Positions 12,401-24,985 of a DNA stretch of 64,000 bases are shown piece after piece. Where the stretch lies: the NCBI GenBank assembly GCA_030407085.1, contig CM059582.1, forward strand, positions 24,379,001-24,443,000. The letters are read 5' to 3'. The stretch comes from Trichopria drosophilae (taxonomy: Eukaryota > Arthropoda > Insecta > Hymenoptera > Diapriidae). The notes beneath the pieces were generated by a model. That model saw only the letters and a program-made list of their open reading frames with translations. It was not told the origin of the DNA and made no database searches. A program made the translations under genes and the position numbers. How positions within the stretch are numbered: the stretch's first letter is position 1; each line of letters opens with the position of its first letter.

Positions 12401-15400
12401 CAATGCGACAAATAAAAAACCCGCCAACATAAATATCAACTAATTAAATTGCGCTAAACAGTTTTTTAATTTGTCGGTTTTTCGACCCGCATACGAAAAT
12501 AAACCAAACGTCTATGTTGTTGTAGTAAAGTACATCGAGTATCAACCCCGACCTCTAGACTTATAAAAGGTTGACATAGAATTATTTTAAAATGCGGTAT
12601 AATCGATGGATCAGACTTAAAATATCTAAAAAGGTAGAAATACATTTTTTTAAAAAGATATATTTCTTTATTAGCAACATAGGTAGAATAGTTTTTTTAA
12701 TTTTTATACCTTTTTTTTTAATAATTCATCAAAAATACTGAAAATGTAATAGCAGTTTGCAGAGTTAAAATACTACAATTAATTTCTTCCCATTTGTTTT
12801 GGAAAGCTATATTCATAAAACAAATTCAAAACTTGTATTCCTTACCTAACAACGAATTCCGGGGGTAATTATCGAAGACTTTGTCCATGTTAAAAGCTGC
12901 ATAACATAAATATGTTACGTAAATATATAATATTGAATTTAAAGTTGTCTAAGAGAAATATGGATTAAACAACTTCGATTAAATGTAATATCTTTTTCAT
13001 CATAGTGAGCTGCAAATTTCAGATATAAAAACGAATTTTTTATTCACTATGAAGAAAAATTTTGGTCGTATCCCAGGTGTAAACTTTTACTGTTTCATAC
13101 CTTGATTGCCTACGGTGGAAAAGTTCAGTTTACACCCTTAATACGAAAATATCTATTTAAATAGGATTTTAAATATTAAAATGGAAAAATTGTTTATGAA
13201 ATTGTGAGTATTTTACAATAGTATATTATTTTGTATATTTTCGCCAGTAGATTTCGCTAAAGGGCTCAAAATCGAGTTCTACTCCCTGCGAGATTTCACT
13301 AGTGCATCACAATAATGCCAAATATTTAATTAAAAAAATTAACAATAACTGCTCAACGATTTTTCCATCTCTCCTTACATCAATAAATATTTATATTTGA
13401 TCATATAATAGTGTTTTTTACCTTTATTTGGTAGAATATTATGCGATGCATTGTTGCCCCTTTCCAAAAATTGGTTATCATGTTCGAATAATTTATCTGT
13501 TATTAATAAAAAAGAAACATAATTATGTAGTTTTGTTACGGGAAAACTATAATGAAAGCCTGCTATTCGAATACCATTTTAAAAATGTCCATGGAAAATT
13601 TATAGAATTATTATGATAAGAATACAAGTAAAAAGTGATACTGTGGATTTAATCAATTAATTTTGAATATTTTGATATATTATATTGTATAATTATAGTT
13701 TAAACAACATTAAACGGCTTATGAATGCTGCTCAACTGCTTATTCACAAAATGATTAATGTCATCATGAATCTGTCATGATCAATATCTTATAGAAGTCG
13801 AGTATAAATAAACAAATGTAGATGCAAAACTAATATCGAATAAAATCACAAAGTTAAAATTGGTTTTGCTGGAAAAGGATATGTCTTTGAACACCAAAAT
13901 TGTGCATTGACAAATATAATTGTGCATTAACAAAATATATTATTTTAAATTCATTGAAATTATTTATTTTGTGAACATTATAATTGAGGAGCTTGTTTTC
14001 AAACCTCCCGAAATCCAAATTTTTTTTCAAAATGAATTTTTCTTACTACATTAATGTTTCTAAAATTCTAAGCTTAAAGAACGACATTTCTCCATGTTTT
14101 TAAAATAGCTAAATTGTATTTTCTTTCTAAAACATGTGTAATTCTTGACATTGGTGCCTGCGTTGATATGTTAACAATGAGTTCATACTTTATTGTACAA
14201 CGCATACAGATAATATTAATCTAAAGACAAAAACTTATACATACACTGAAAACAAAATTGAGTGGTTATTATAAAATTTTACTTAATTCAAGTAAATGGT
14301 TTCTTTTGAATAGTTACAACAAAATATTTTTTGAAAGAATAGTCCCCTTTACTTGACAAAAATAAATAATTCCTTTACTAAAATGAATATTGTCTTAATT
14401 CTCCAAAATATTTCATTTTCTACAAAAAATCAATTCTTTCTTTAAGTAATGCATTTTTTATACTCCGTAATTATTTACTTGAAAGAAATAGATATTATTT
14501 TGAAGAGAACATTTATTTGTTTTGATATGAGCAAATTGATATCAAGTCTTACCATTTTATAAAGATAAATATATGATTTCTTTGGAGTAGTATAATATTT
14601 ATTTAAAATGATTTACTTCTGCCAAGAAATACGATTTACTACCTTTAAGCATGATTAATTTATAATCAGCAACCCCCCAACACCCCTCAGTTCCAAATTC
14701 CGAGCAGACACAATGGATTTTAACGAAAATCATGCGTTATATATTCTATCTGTTATTTTGAATTCATAAATATGACATTATTAAAAGATCTATTTCGGCT
14801 TAATTTATTTCATCTGAAATCGGGATTGTAGAAAAAGTTTTCTTAATGTCGGATATAATATGCCAAGGAAATTATTTACTGGCATGAAATAAATCTACTC
14901 TCAAACCAACGAAAATTTATTTGAATCGCAAACATGATTGCTTGATTCTAGTAAATCAATTTCGTTAAAAGAGATAAAGTTTTATACAGTGTACGCAATG
15001 TGACAATGAAACATGTTCAATCTTTGATTTCTGCATAGATTTCGACAATCCGACCAACTTACCATTTTATACACAAGTATACTGAAACTCGAAATTGATA
15101 ATGTTGAAGATCATATCAGAGATTTCGACATTGTTTACAATTAATAATAAATGATTTATTGATTAGGATAAACATATTGGAGAACAATATTTAATATCAT
15201 TTAGAACTCATTTAGTTTAACCTTGTTTCATTTCCAAAAGGTGTCAAAATCCCTTTTCAGCGAGTTTTTGGTGGGAACCTGCATGGCAAATAGTTTCCAC
15301 GTTTTGTTACATTGATTTTAATACCAAATTTGAAAACTGATTTATTTAATGTTATTGGTTAGATCAATGATTAATAGAAATATTATTTGAGTGGATATGC

Positions 15401-17899
15401 CATCTTTGTAGCTACACATAAAATAATGAAAAATGTACATAAATGATCTGATTAATATATTATGATGTGATTGAAATGGAGCTCAAAATTATGTGAAGTT
15501 CGATGTGTAAAGAGTAATACACGAATTAATTGAAAAATAAAAAATGAAATTACTTGTTAGAAAAACAACTGCCACTGCAAATCCAATAGTTCCCATCAGA
15601 AGAAAGATCAAGAGAATCCGTACTACAATTGAGCGTCTATCCCACCTATTTATTTTAATTGACACTTATAATTAATATTTGTGTTATAATCTGTATCGAT
15701 ATTAATTCTCAAAGTTTCTTCATTTTTATGTAAATCCTGGTTTTCAAGAATTAACATATCAGCCTTCTTCAACCGTCGACAGGTCGACTAAAAATGTGTC
15801 CGAAATCGGCTTTCACGGCTTTATTCCTACTAAATTCAAGATTGAGTAGTTGAGTACTACTCAGTTTTTAGGCTGCTTAGAGAACAGAATTAAAATAGTT
15901 TAGAAAGTTCTCATAATGTGTTCCGTGTAATGTCGAATGCGTTAAATTATGAGGTTTTTCTGAGCTTGAAGTCGTAAGGATCTCATAATGATTTCAGTTT
16001 CAGAAAAATCTCATAATTTGACGCATTTGACCTCTTGTAGAACTCATTATGAGGTAATTCTGAAAAATTTTTTTATTCTGCTATCTGGCTTGAATAATCC
16101 CTGCATAATATTAATCACTATTATTTGTAGAAACTATATTCTGAAGTTTATCCAGTTCCTTATAAGGATTTGAATTTTTCTTCATATTTATTTAGATTTA
16201 GACAAAATGCAGAACCGAAATCTCTCACACCTATGAAAATTGATGACGATCTGGTTTGAGGGGTCAAGAAATTACCTCTTGAATTTTTTTCGTCTGACAG
16301 GCTTGAAGATTTAAAAAAAAAGACGTTTTTTATTTAATAAATTTGGGGCGAATAAAAAAAGGCAATTCTTGCATTTTTCATGGACTTTCAGGTAATCTGC
16401 ATGAAAATGTCTATGTACCATAAATTTTAAAATACATGAAAAAATCATAACAAATCAAAATTTCAAAATATATGATACGTTTAATTTTCTGTATAAAATT
16501 CTCAATCATTTATTAACACGAAAACAAGTTTTGCCGTACCTTATGATGGGTAAACGCGAAGAAGCATTTTTTATTTACATTAAACGCGTTTTTCTTCATT
16601 TTTAATGATAAATGATTGTAAGAGACCATTAAAAAATTCGTTTTGGGTCCACAATTTTGTTTTTGTACATTTTGACTGACAAAATTTTCCCTGACTTTTT
16701 AAATGAATATTCACATAGCTTGATAATTGTTTAAATTTCAAGTACTAAAAATGTTCAGTGTAGTTCCAAAAAGGTGCTGCCTGAAATTTGTATGTCGGTG
16801 ATGTTCACTTTCGTATTTTGATGAGCTGAATTGGAATACGGTAATAAAAATCCTTGATAAAAAAGGTAAATGAAATTCTTAATAAAAAAGGTCGAACACA
16901 ATTTTTCTGTAGGACTGATTTGAAACCAATAAATGCCCAGCATGAGATACGCCTCAAAAAACTTGTTTTGGTGTTAAACAAATTTATGAACATTTTAAGA
17001 AGAAAACTAAACGTATACAATTTAAAATTTTGATTTTTTTCATAGAAACAAGATATTTTCAGCACTCCTTATTTACTCCTTAAACCTCTCTTAAAAGAAA
17101 AGTACAAGGCTGGTTGATGTGTCATGAAAAGGAAAATATTTTTTTATGTCAAATATTAAAAGTTTGAGGGAATTCCTCGTATACATATATTTACTTATAT
17201 AGATATGGTCAGCAGTTACTTAAGGCTAAACACATTACTTGTCATGCAATTTTATTTATCATTATTTCATAATTCAAATAAGTTATATTTACTGTCTCTT
17301 ATAATATAAGTAAACACGTAGAGTTTTTTTGTTTCTACTTTATATTTGGATATTTACTTCTTACAAGAAGAACGTGATGATATTGTCGAATAAGCAATTA
17401 TTTTTACAGAAAATATTTCAATACACAAAACATTCTGACTTTAAGAACTGTACTTACTAAATTGAATAATATATTTTGCAATCACCCATAGTAAGCTATT
17501 CAACATAAGGAATCTTTCATTTCCTAGTAATTTATAAACGTTTTTTAGGCCATTTTGAATACTACTTACAGCTATCAGTATTTCAAATGTTACGAAATAT
17601 TTTCCGTTTTATGTAAATTTTAATACTTCTTATTAATGACGTTACTTTATCTTGGTTTAAAAATCTTCAAAAAGAGTCATCGTAATGACGAAACTGATCA
17701 AGTACACACAATTACGTTCATTACGAATTAAGTACAACTACGAAAGTTGACAATAGACTTGTTTAGAGTTTTAGCATTCTGGAATTTAAATACAAGACAT
17801 AGTAAAAGTTGATTACCAAGATCGATTTCTTCTGCCTGGCAATAACTTCGATGTATCTTGGTCTTCGGTATAATCGGATGAACTACCTGCGGTTTGCAT
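9449..17899 (-). CDS. M13 (neprilysin-type) zinc metallopeptidase gene 2, complete
   Basis: Twelve coding exons: 17817-17899, 15554-15645, 12846-12896, 12229-12312, 11946-11999, 11629-11874, 11322-11533, 11065-11241, 10543-10995, 10195-10486, 9857-10107 and 9449-9787. All splice phases agree and total 777 codons, normal for M13. The start ATG at 17899 follows an in-frame TAA and ends in a split Trp codon, matching gene 1. Seen in order: basic tail (GRRNRSWW); signal anchor (ILLIFLLMGTIGFAVAVVFL); three small stalk exons; [29 protein letters not shown] (HExxH zinc site, nucleophilic Glu); ENIADNGG (third zinc ligand Glu); and the conserved C-terminal CTLW. All catalytic residues are present. 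Expected role, by family: type II plasma-membrane peptidase degrading extracellular peptides. It is a tandem duplicate of gene 1; the 92-, 177- and 292-nt exons have identical lengths in both. Confidence 0.88.
12897..15553 (-). other. Long intron 2 of peptidase gene 2
   Basis: Flanked by a donor at 15553 (GTAATT) and an acceptor at 12897 (TTATGCAG) in matching phase. The interior is AT-rich and I see no coding exon, RNA gene or clear mobile element in it. A small imperfect inverted repeat (TGTAAACTTTT / AAAAGTTCAGTTTACA) lies near 13078-13136. Confidence 0.6.
15945..16100. repeat. Dispersed repeat family 1, copy 1
   Basis: The block from ATTATGAGGTTTTTCTGAGCTT to TTTTTTATTCTGCTATCTGG recurs, diverged, at about 34595-34735 with the same orientation and order of motifs. 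It contains several ATTATGAG/CTCATAAT inverted pairs. This copy lies in intron 1 of peptidase gene 2. Confidence 0.7.
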
Positions 17900-20844
17900 T
17901 TAAATTTCGTGACGTATGCTGGAAAATAGTTTACTTCTCTAACAAAATCAGGAAAATCCATACAAGCGGAAACGTATGAAGTTGTATTGTTTAGAAAGCA
18001 ATTATATGTAATTATTATTTTAATATTGTAAGAGATCACACATGCAGAATGGTTCTATTATTTTCAATTATATTCATAGAATGTTTATGAATGTAGCTTC
18101 TGCGATACTTGAAATTGAAACTTGATATGTAGTTAATATTATATAGAATATGAAAAAAAATAAAGCATATTGATGAGTACAGTGGAAAATGAAGTTGAGG
18201 CGTAGTTAAATCCAAATTATAATTGTATTTTTTATACGTTCAATACACGTGTATTTGCGTTTTTTAAAGGACATTAATCTGGCCCGAAAGTTGATTGAAG
18301 TTTGAATTTTTAATGAAAAATTCAAATTCCACCAAACCTCCTTTTCTTAAACGTTTTATTAAACTTTATGGGTACTTTTCAAATCGTATTTCAAACTGCA
18401 AGAAAAAATTACATAAGATTTTTGAATAAACAATGAAAAAATCAATAAACCTGTGAAATGTCGTTGGCTCATTCGGATGTCATTAACTAAAAACATTAAT
18501 AAAAATGTATGCGTTATACTAACATCTCAATTCCTTCAGATTATATAATTAAAATGTGCTATAAGTGAGTTGGAATCATTTAAAATAATTATCTTTTGAT
18601 GGAATAATTTTTATAATTAGATTAACATTAATGTGAGTAAGACAAAAGAAAACCATTTTCAGTTTCTTTCCTGATGTGCAAACGTCCACCATTTGTTTAT
18701 TATACCCTTAAAATACTGAGCCGCTATTATCTGTTTCATAAGAATTAAGTACCTATGAACTGATAATAATTGTTAACTCTTTAACAAGAAATAATTAACT
18801 AATTGAGTAGGATTTATTTAATATAAGCATTTATTTCATTTCGGAGGTAATCGATCAATCACTTTATAATGTTAACACTGCAGTAGTGTTTTTGCTATTT
18901 AATAAGCAGTCAAAATATTGAAGCACTGTGTACTGATACTATAGTTTAAGACCTGCACAAAAATTACGGTTTATTTCGTAAGTGCTCTTTTATGTCATAG
19001 ACGTGTAATGTAATTCAACATTGATCAGTGATCACTTATAAGAGTAAAAGTTCCAACTTATTTGTAATTCAATTAAAAAAATCATTTCGGGCATGAACTT
19101 AATTTAAAAAATAAATTAAAATAAACCATTTTTATTGCATAAGAAGGAAGATATATTTTGTGAAGTTGAATCTAAGGTGAAATACCCAATAAACGCCATG
19201 TAAAATTACTTATAGTAATATTTACTTAGAAAATAAATTAAATTTATAGAGGTAATAAACGACTGTAAAACAAAAAACCTTATGTATCGAAGAGTAGATT
19301 CAGAATGCGATTGGAACTTCTAAACGTCGTAAAAAGTGACGTATGCCTAAGTATGTCTTAAAAGTAAGAACAAATGTACCTGAATTTAAAACATTTAATC
19401 CTGCTTCATGATTATTATAGTATTAGTCTAGGATATAAATAGATGGCTTCTGTATTGGAAGTCTTGTATTTTAGAAAAGTTACAACATACATTTTTACGC
19501 TTGTAACAAGTGTTCTTGCAAACTGAGAGAATCGATTAAAATCGTACGATTTGTATTCGTGCGCCTTCGCATTTTGTTATCCAGAAAATGACTGTGCTAA
19601 ATTTGATTTGCACTTCTTTCTGATCGAATATACTGGAAATTTCTCATTCAAAATATTTAATAATTACCTTTTTCAAATACTGTACGGAACGTTCTCGTTT
19701 TTCGTGCAAAAAAAAGTATAGAAAACAATTGTTTATTATTTAATTAGTAATAATTATTATAATGCTTTATGCTGAACGAATGATTGCATTTTTAAATTTT
19801 GTTTCCTCAACATTTGTACGAATGAAGTCAGAAGCTCGTCAATACAATCCAGAGATTTATTGCAAAATTTGGTTGGACAAATTTTTACTGAATTATTTGG
19901 AAAATTCCTGATTTATGAAAAAAAATGAATTGTTTATTGTTTAGCTATATCTATCGTTTAGTTATTTTTATAATTGTTTTTTTTTGCGAATTTCGGTACA
20001 TCAAATTTAGTTAAGCAATAAAGAATGGAAAACAGAAAGCGGGCAGTTAAATGTTATACCATGCTTTAAAAATAAAGATATCATTTTTTAATAGTTGTGT
20101 ATTTTATTCCTAAATTACAAATATCAGATAAAAACGATTCTTTGTTTGTTATTCAATAAGTAATTATTCGTATCGAACATGTTCGTAGGAATAAGGGAAA
20201 TTAAAAAAATTCCTTTTATCAATAATAAGATATATTAATTCTTAACGGGATGCTGCCATTCGTTTATTTGTCACGATGAGGAAAAGACTTTAGTCCTAAC
20301 ACAGTGCATCACATATACTTGGAGGATACAACCATCTTCAAAAACATTAAAGAAAATAACTAGGGAAAATCGCCAGGATCTAAACACCTTAGACGGTACA
20401 CATTCTAAAACATAAAATGGATACATTTTTAAAAAAAATTGAGGTCTTTTTCCATTACGATATCCAATTTCAAGAGGTTCTTCTATAGAGGAACTGAAAC
20501 CGCTGAAAATAATTATTCTTAAAATTGTGCTAAAATCATTTTTGAATATAATGAATGGAGAGTGCCTAAAACAGTCCAAACAATACATCTAAAATAACAT
20601 GTAAACATATAAAATTACATTGAATAAATAAATAATACATTTTTAAAACTATATTCTTTGCCAATATTATATAATATAATACATTGCATTTACGTATGGC
20701 TATATAAGATGGTATACATATACTTACAAAAAATTAAATTAATTAATACAGTGTTTCCCCTTATGTGATGTTAGCTAATAAATAGAAGTAAGACAGGCAA
20801 TATGGATGTTATCTGTTCAAATGGCGGATGGGAACTAAGCATAG
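17900..20844. other. Intergenic, no gene recognised
   Basis: AT-rich sequence upstream of peptidase gene 2. It includes repeat family 2 copy 1 (19317-19393). An open minus-strand frame at 20271-20588 has no recognisable similarity or motif and is not annotated. Confidence 0.4.
19317..19393. repeat. Dispersed repeat family 2, copy 1
   Basis: About 77 bp running from AACTTCTAAACGTCGTAAAA through TGTACCTGAATTTAAAA recurs in the same orientation at 31437-31513. Only a few substitutions and one small indel are visible. Confidence 0.8.
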
Positions 20845-21129
20845 CTAATGATCTACATGCAAAAAAGATCTATCAGAAAACTTTTGTTCATATGATATAA
20901 GAAAAGAATGAAGATGAGATTTGAAGGTTGCTTTTGAAGGAGATGAACGTATGAAGAGCGGAATGGAGTTATAAAGCCTAGCTGCTACAAATGTGAACGA
21001 CTTTGAATATAATTTAGACTTTGAAAAGGGAAGCAGGAGGTCCTCCTTCGTAACCCTTGTATATCGTTTTGCCGATTGACGATGTATAAATAGAACGAAA
21101 AGGGACTCCGAAGCTTTACTTTGGAGCAT
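20845..21129 (-). pseudogene. Non-LTR retrotransposon, reverse transcriptase C-terminal fragment
   Basis: The 94-codon frame carries the C-terminal signature of LINE polyproteins: YTRVTKEDLLLPF, then ARLYNSIPLFIR and FKSHLHSFL (compare the usual WNxLPxxIR...FKxxLxxxL). No catalytic domain is present, so this is a 5'-truncated copy, as is typical for LINEs. A CTA-rich tail of a second LINE abuts it. Confidence 0.65.
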
Positions 21130-22070
21130 AATTTGCAGCAGTAGTAGTAGTGATATTTTATTTGATCGCCCTAAGGCATTACAAAGACTTCGGTTTTACA
21201 TTGTTTATTTTCTTTTGTTTTGCAATACTAGTTTGGGGGATACCGCGCACGTTCACCTATAAGATCTATTTTGCCCCCCTTTTACTACGCTAAATGCTGT
21301 CTCCTCTTCTTCAGAGTATCTCCTCCAGTTCACCTCCCGAATTCAAGTAGCTGTTTGAGTTCCAATGATGTGACCTCATTCATACTTACAACGAGTGAAC
21401 TGAAACATTCCCTTCTCATTGTGCCTAATGCTGGGCAGTTCGCCAGTATGTGAGCTGATGTTTCCTCATCTTCCTGACACAGTCTGCAGTTTCGTTTCTT
21501 CCAAGCTCAGGTTGTAGAGGTGCTACCTCAGTCTGTTGTGTCCTGTAAGGAGTCCCACCATCTCCCTTAGTTTGTTCTTATTACATAAAGTAATCTTTCT
21601 AAATCTCTCTTGGCAGGCTTCGCCAAGGAGTTCTTTCGCTTGTCAATACTTAGGTGTATTTCTCCAAAGGGTCCTTCTTCTATTTTTTATCTGCTCGCCA
21701 ACCACTTCCTGAATCTAGTTTTCACCGATTCCTCAGAATAGTTCTGGTCCTGCAAATGTCATATGCGCCCTTCTTGGAAAGTTTGTCCGCCTCCTAATTA
21801 CCATCGACACCCCTATGTGCCGGAACCCAGAGTATGATAACCTTATTTTCTCTCCCCAGCTCATTTAGTTCATTCTTCAGTTTTTATATCTTCTATTTAT
21901 ACTTAGTATGCTTGGCGTGTGGGCTTTTTTTGTCCTGGATCCATCGGTGTACCATTGATAGTGCAGTCTCCTCCCAAATGCTCCTCCGTGTTCATGATAC
22001 AATCTTCTCTTGGGATAATTTCCACTAGGAATTTCCTCTCAAAGCAATACGTTTTCCACACCATATCGCT
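21130..22070 (-). pseudogene. Jockey/R1-type LINE 3' end: RNase H domain, zinc knuckle and tail
   Basis: Reading leftwards: YTDGSR (RNase H catalytic Asp, about 21937-21951); LWVPAHRGVDGN followed by a stop in place of the expected ExAD, then EADKLSKKGA (21770-21835); then a CCHC-like C-terminus, CRLCQEDEETSAHILANCP (21425-21488). The 3' UTR ends in a (CTA)n run at about 21130-21140. Stops and frameshifts show it is dead. This domain order is that of RNase H-bearing Jockey/R1/I-type LINEs. Confidence 0.75.
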
Positions 22071-24050
22071 TGGGGCTGATATAGGGTATAATTTTTAACA
22101 GATGCTCCCAGATATAGACGAAACTTTTAGGAAATGACCCTTGATATTCAATGGTGACTTTTTATGTAAAATAGACCTTGATCTTGAAGGTATTTTGAAA
22201 GTGAAATCGAAATAATGTCAAATTAATATCGCTATCAGCTACGAAAACGTATCCAGAATGCGCCACGACATAACATCATATTCACCTTCAAGGGGGTGCG
22301 GTTATTAGTAATAGCTATTGGTTGGAGGCTAGGTTAGATTGGTGCTGATTAAATCTGATTTATCGAAATTAAATCGTTCAAATTTGTATAATAAGAACGG
22401 TAGCAGACCTTACACAGAAAAAATAAGTCATCCATTAAAACCAATAATTACCTAATTTTTAGGTGTAAAAAAAAGTTTTGTTCGACTAAAAAGTACACTG
22501 AGAGAAGTTTAAGAGAACATCGGTATTGCCTATAATTGCTGTACAGTAGCGCCAAATGTTAAAGGCAACGGTGGCTCAGATTGGAAACGAACTGTAGTTC
22601 CAAATCATAATATAAATATTTCTGTCAGGGTCATTATTAATAGTGAAAGTACTGCCGCATATAAACATTGAGACATCCATTTTATTGTTTTGAGTCGACA
22701 GTAGTATAAACTAAAATAAACACAGTGCGGAAAGCCAATATAAAACAGATCTCTCGCTTTCGTATAGCAGTTGTCTCCTATGATATGACTTCTGTCTTAT
22801 CTCCGTGCAGACTCCTCCAAAAGTAGTTTACCACTCGACCTACGGATGAAATATCTGGATATTACTACGAAAAATGATTTGTATTAATAAGTGTTTATTA
22901 AATGGAAAAAATATTTTAAAATGTAATTAAGACTATGAAATTTGCATTTATTTCATTGTGGATAAGGGATGCACGTTTCATTGGTTCAATGATTCTTTTC
23001 TCATTGTCATAAATTAATATGCGTACTATTCCTACATGAATAGAAAACTTCAGCTTCAATTGGCTAAACCGATCACAGGAAGGTAGAAAATGAAATACAC
23101 AAAAGGGGGATTTAGTTTAAATTTATTGAAGTTTATAACAATAATCAATGGATTCAAGAAACATATTTGATACAAATTCACTTATTATTTTAAAGCCTTT
23201 TTGTGTCCTTGGATGTGATAAAACATCTGCTTAGCACCATCGTAGAGTTTTTACTAAACCTGTTTCGTCTTGCAAGGTCGTTATTGTTTATGTTTTCCCT
23301 TATTGTGCGTTTGTCTGAAACAATATCGTAATTGCCGTTTAATCTGCGCCTTTCTTGCGGTTTGCAGAAAAAGTGACGCAGGAACCTTAAAACAATCATC
23401 ATGATTGTCTCATTTTAAGCTGTTAAAGTCTACTTCGGGTTCATCATCGTTCTGGTTTGATAAAGATAAACATACAGATATATTGAATTGTATTTATTGT
23501 ATTTTTATTCAATGTTTATAACTTTCATTAGAATAGCTGTTGAACTGATGACGATTAAGTCATCAGCAATGAGTCTCCCTGGCTGAGGCCAATTTTGAAA
23601 TTTGTTCGCTAACGTATTCATCGAGGACATACTCTTCTATTGCCTGAATTCTATTTTCGTGTCCTTCAAAATTTTATTTGATTTGTACCATATCTTTATT
23701 ATATCTCGTATTACAATTCTCTTCTAGCGTAACAATTTTGAAGATATGATTTTTTTTTAATTATATGCCAGCTGGCATGAAAATTTTGTTAAAGTATATT
23801 CGTTTTCATTCCTGATATAATCGTCAATGTCACTTCTGATAAGAAAAACTTTCGAAATGTTTTATCGCTAGTGTTTCTTGTACTGACAAAATTGTTTCCA
23901 ATAATATTGCGTGTCCATTTTCAGTGAAATCGAATTAGAAATTTAGCTTCAAACTATTTCAAATCACATTGCAAACCGTTTGGCTGTTTTTGAAAAGTGA
24001 ATAGTTAATTTAGTTGCAATGTTCAACCTGTGTAACAAGTTGAAGTTATT
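22071..24050. other. Intergenic, no gene recognised
   Basis: No coding gene supported. A 20-bp string (ACACTGAGAGAAGTTTAAGA, near 22497) recurs near 41143, suggesting a further dispersed repeat. From about 24050 the sequence becomes the 5' end of the duplicated block shared with 34390 onward. Confidence 0.4.
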
Positions 24051-24817
24051 ATGATATTGTAGACATTAAACATACTCTAGCCTTCAAAATTATCAAATAT
24101 TTCCCGATTATTTCATTGCAAAGGACCAGAGGGGTTAGAATTTCGAAAATGCAATTAATTTTGAAGGTGGAGGGTTATTCAGAGGATTATTCTTCAGATC
24201 GCAATTTTGGATTATGCGTCGATATGAGGTTTTGTATATTTTCTGTAAACTTTAAAACAAATGTAATGTTATATGCAAATTTAGACATTTTTTCGGTTAT
24301 CCAGTTATTGCCTATCTAAAAAGAGAGACGATATGAAATTTAAAATAATCAGGCATTTTTCGAATATATTCACTTCTAGTAATGCCAATTTTGTTTTTTT
24401 TTCGCGAATTTTAAGTACACCACTCGAATGAACACCCTCCAAAATAGTCTCTAAGATTCGTTTCCATTTTAATTGTCCTTTTTTCACTGTTTCACGGTGC
24501 AGAATTTGCCGCATGCAAATTGGGCATTCGAGAGGTAATTCTACTTTTAAAGTAACTACTAATATTTTATTTCCAAATTACAATTGCTATGGGTTCGGTA
24601 TATAACTTTTTCACGCGCAATGTGTAAATTGCATTTAGTGAACTAGTAACAATAATTACCTTTAAGTAGTCTGTAATTATATTCATTACATAACAGAAAG
24701 TATTTCTAATGATAGTGTTTCTATGTTACTTACGCACTTGGAGTATTTCTAAACAGCTTGAAGTTGTTTTTTGCTTGCAATTATTATTTAGTAATACCCC
24801 CATATTGAAATTATAAG

Positions 24818-24889
24818 GATAAGATAAGCGCGCATTTTATAAAAAGCGCCCTAAAAGATAAAGATTATAGTCCAGCGAGCAACTGGACT
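24818..24889 (+). promoter_or_regulatory. Promoter of gene A: double GATA, TATA box, AGTCCAG inverted repeat
   Basis: GATAAGATAAG at 24818-24828 (two overlapping GATA-factor sites), TATAAAAA at 24838-24845, another AGATAAAGAT just downstream, then AGTCCAG-N7-CTGGACT at 24869-24889, about 30 bp after the TATA box where transcription should begin. The ATG follows at 24925. The same layout is found at genes B and C, which supports function. Confidence 0.7.
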
Positions 24890-24924
24890 TTGTATTGTGT
24901 TCTAAATTTGACTACCAGCGTAGG

Positions 24925-24985
24925 ATGATATCCTTTACCCGGAAACGAAATGTATTAGTGCTGGGAATTATTGCATTATGTTCTG
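24925..24985 (+). CDS. Secreted protein gene A, exon 1 (signal peptide)
   Basis: ATG at 24925 opens 20 codons plus one base, ending at a GTAAGT donor (24986). The peptide has a basic n-region (TRKRN) and a hydrophobic core (VLVLGIIALC), a typical signal peptide. The split codon (G + TT = Val) joins in phase to exon 2 at 27230 across a 2,244-bp intron. Genes B and C have homologous first exons with the same phase-1 donor, which is the main evidence that this exon is real. A likely cleavage site (STAA, then DLEA) falls just inside exon 2. Confidence 0.85.

Noticed and set aside
17728..18039. 103-codon minus-strand frame that at first looked like a cysteine-containing hormone exon
   Set aside because: The same DNA read in another frame (17817-17899) gives the first exon of peptidase gene 2, with an in-frame upstream stop, Met start and a split Trp codon that fits the membrane exon.
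20271..20588. 105-codon minus-strand frame with a plausible splice acceptor inside
   Set aside because: No recognisable domain, no partner exon and no repeat match; not enough to call a gene.
23190..23402. Minus-strand frame with LRFLRHFF resembling WRFLRHFM of the M13 genes
   Set aside because: Similarity is limited to about seven residues, with no other M13 motif nearby.
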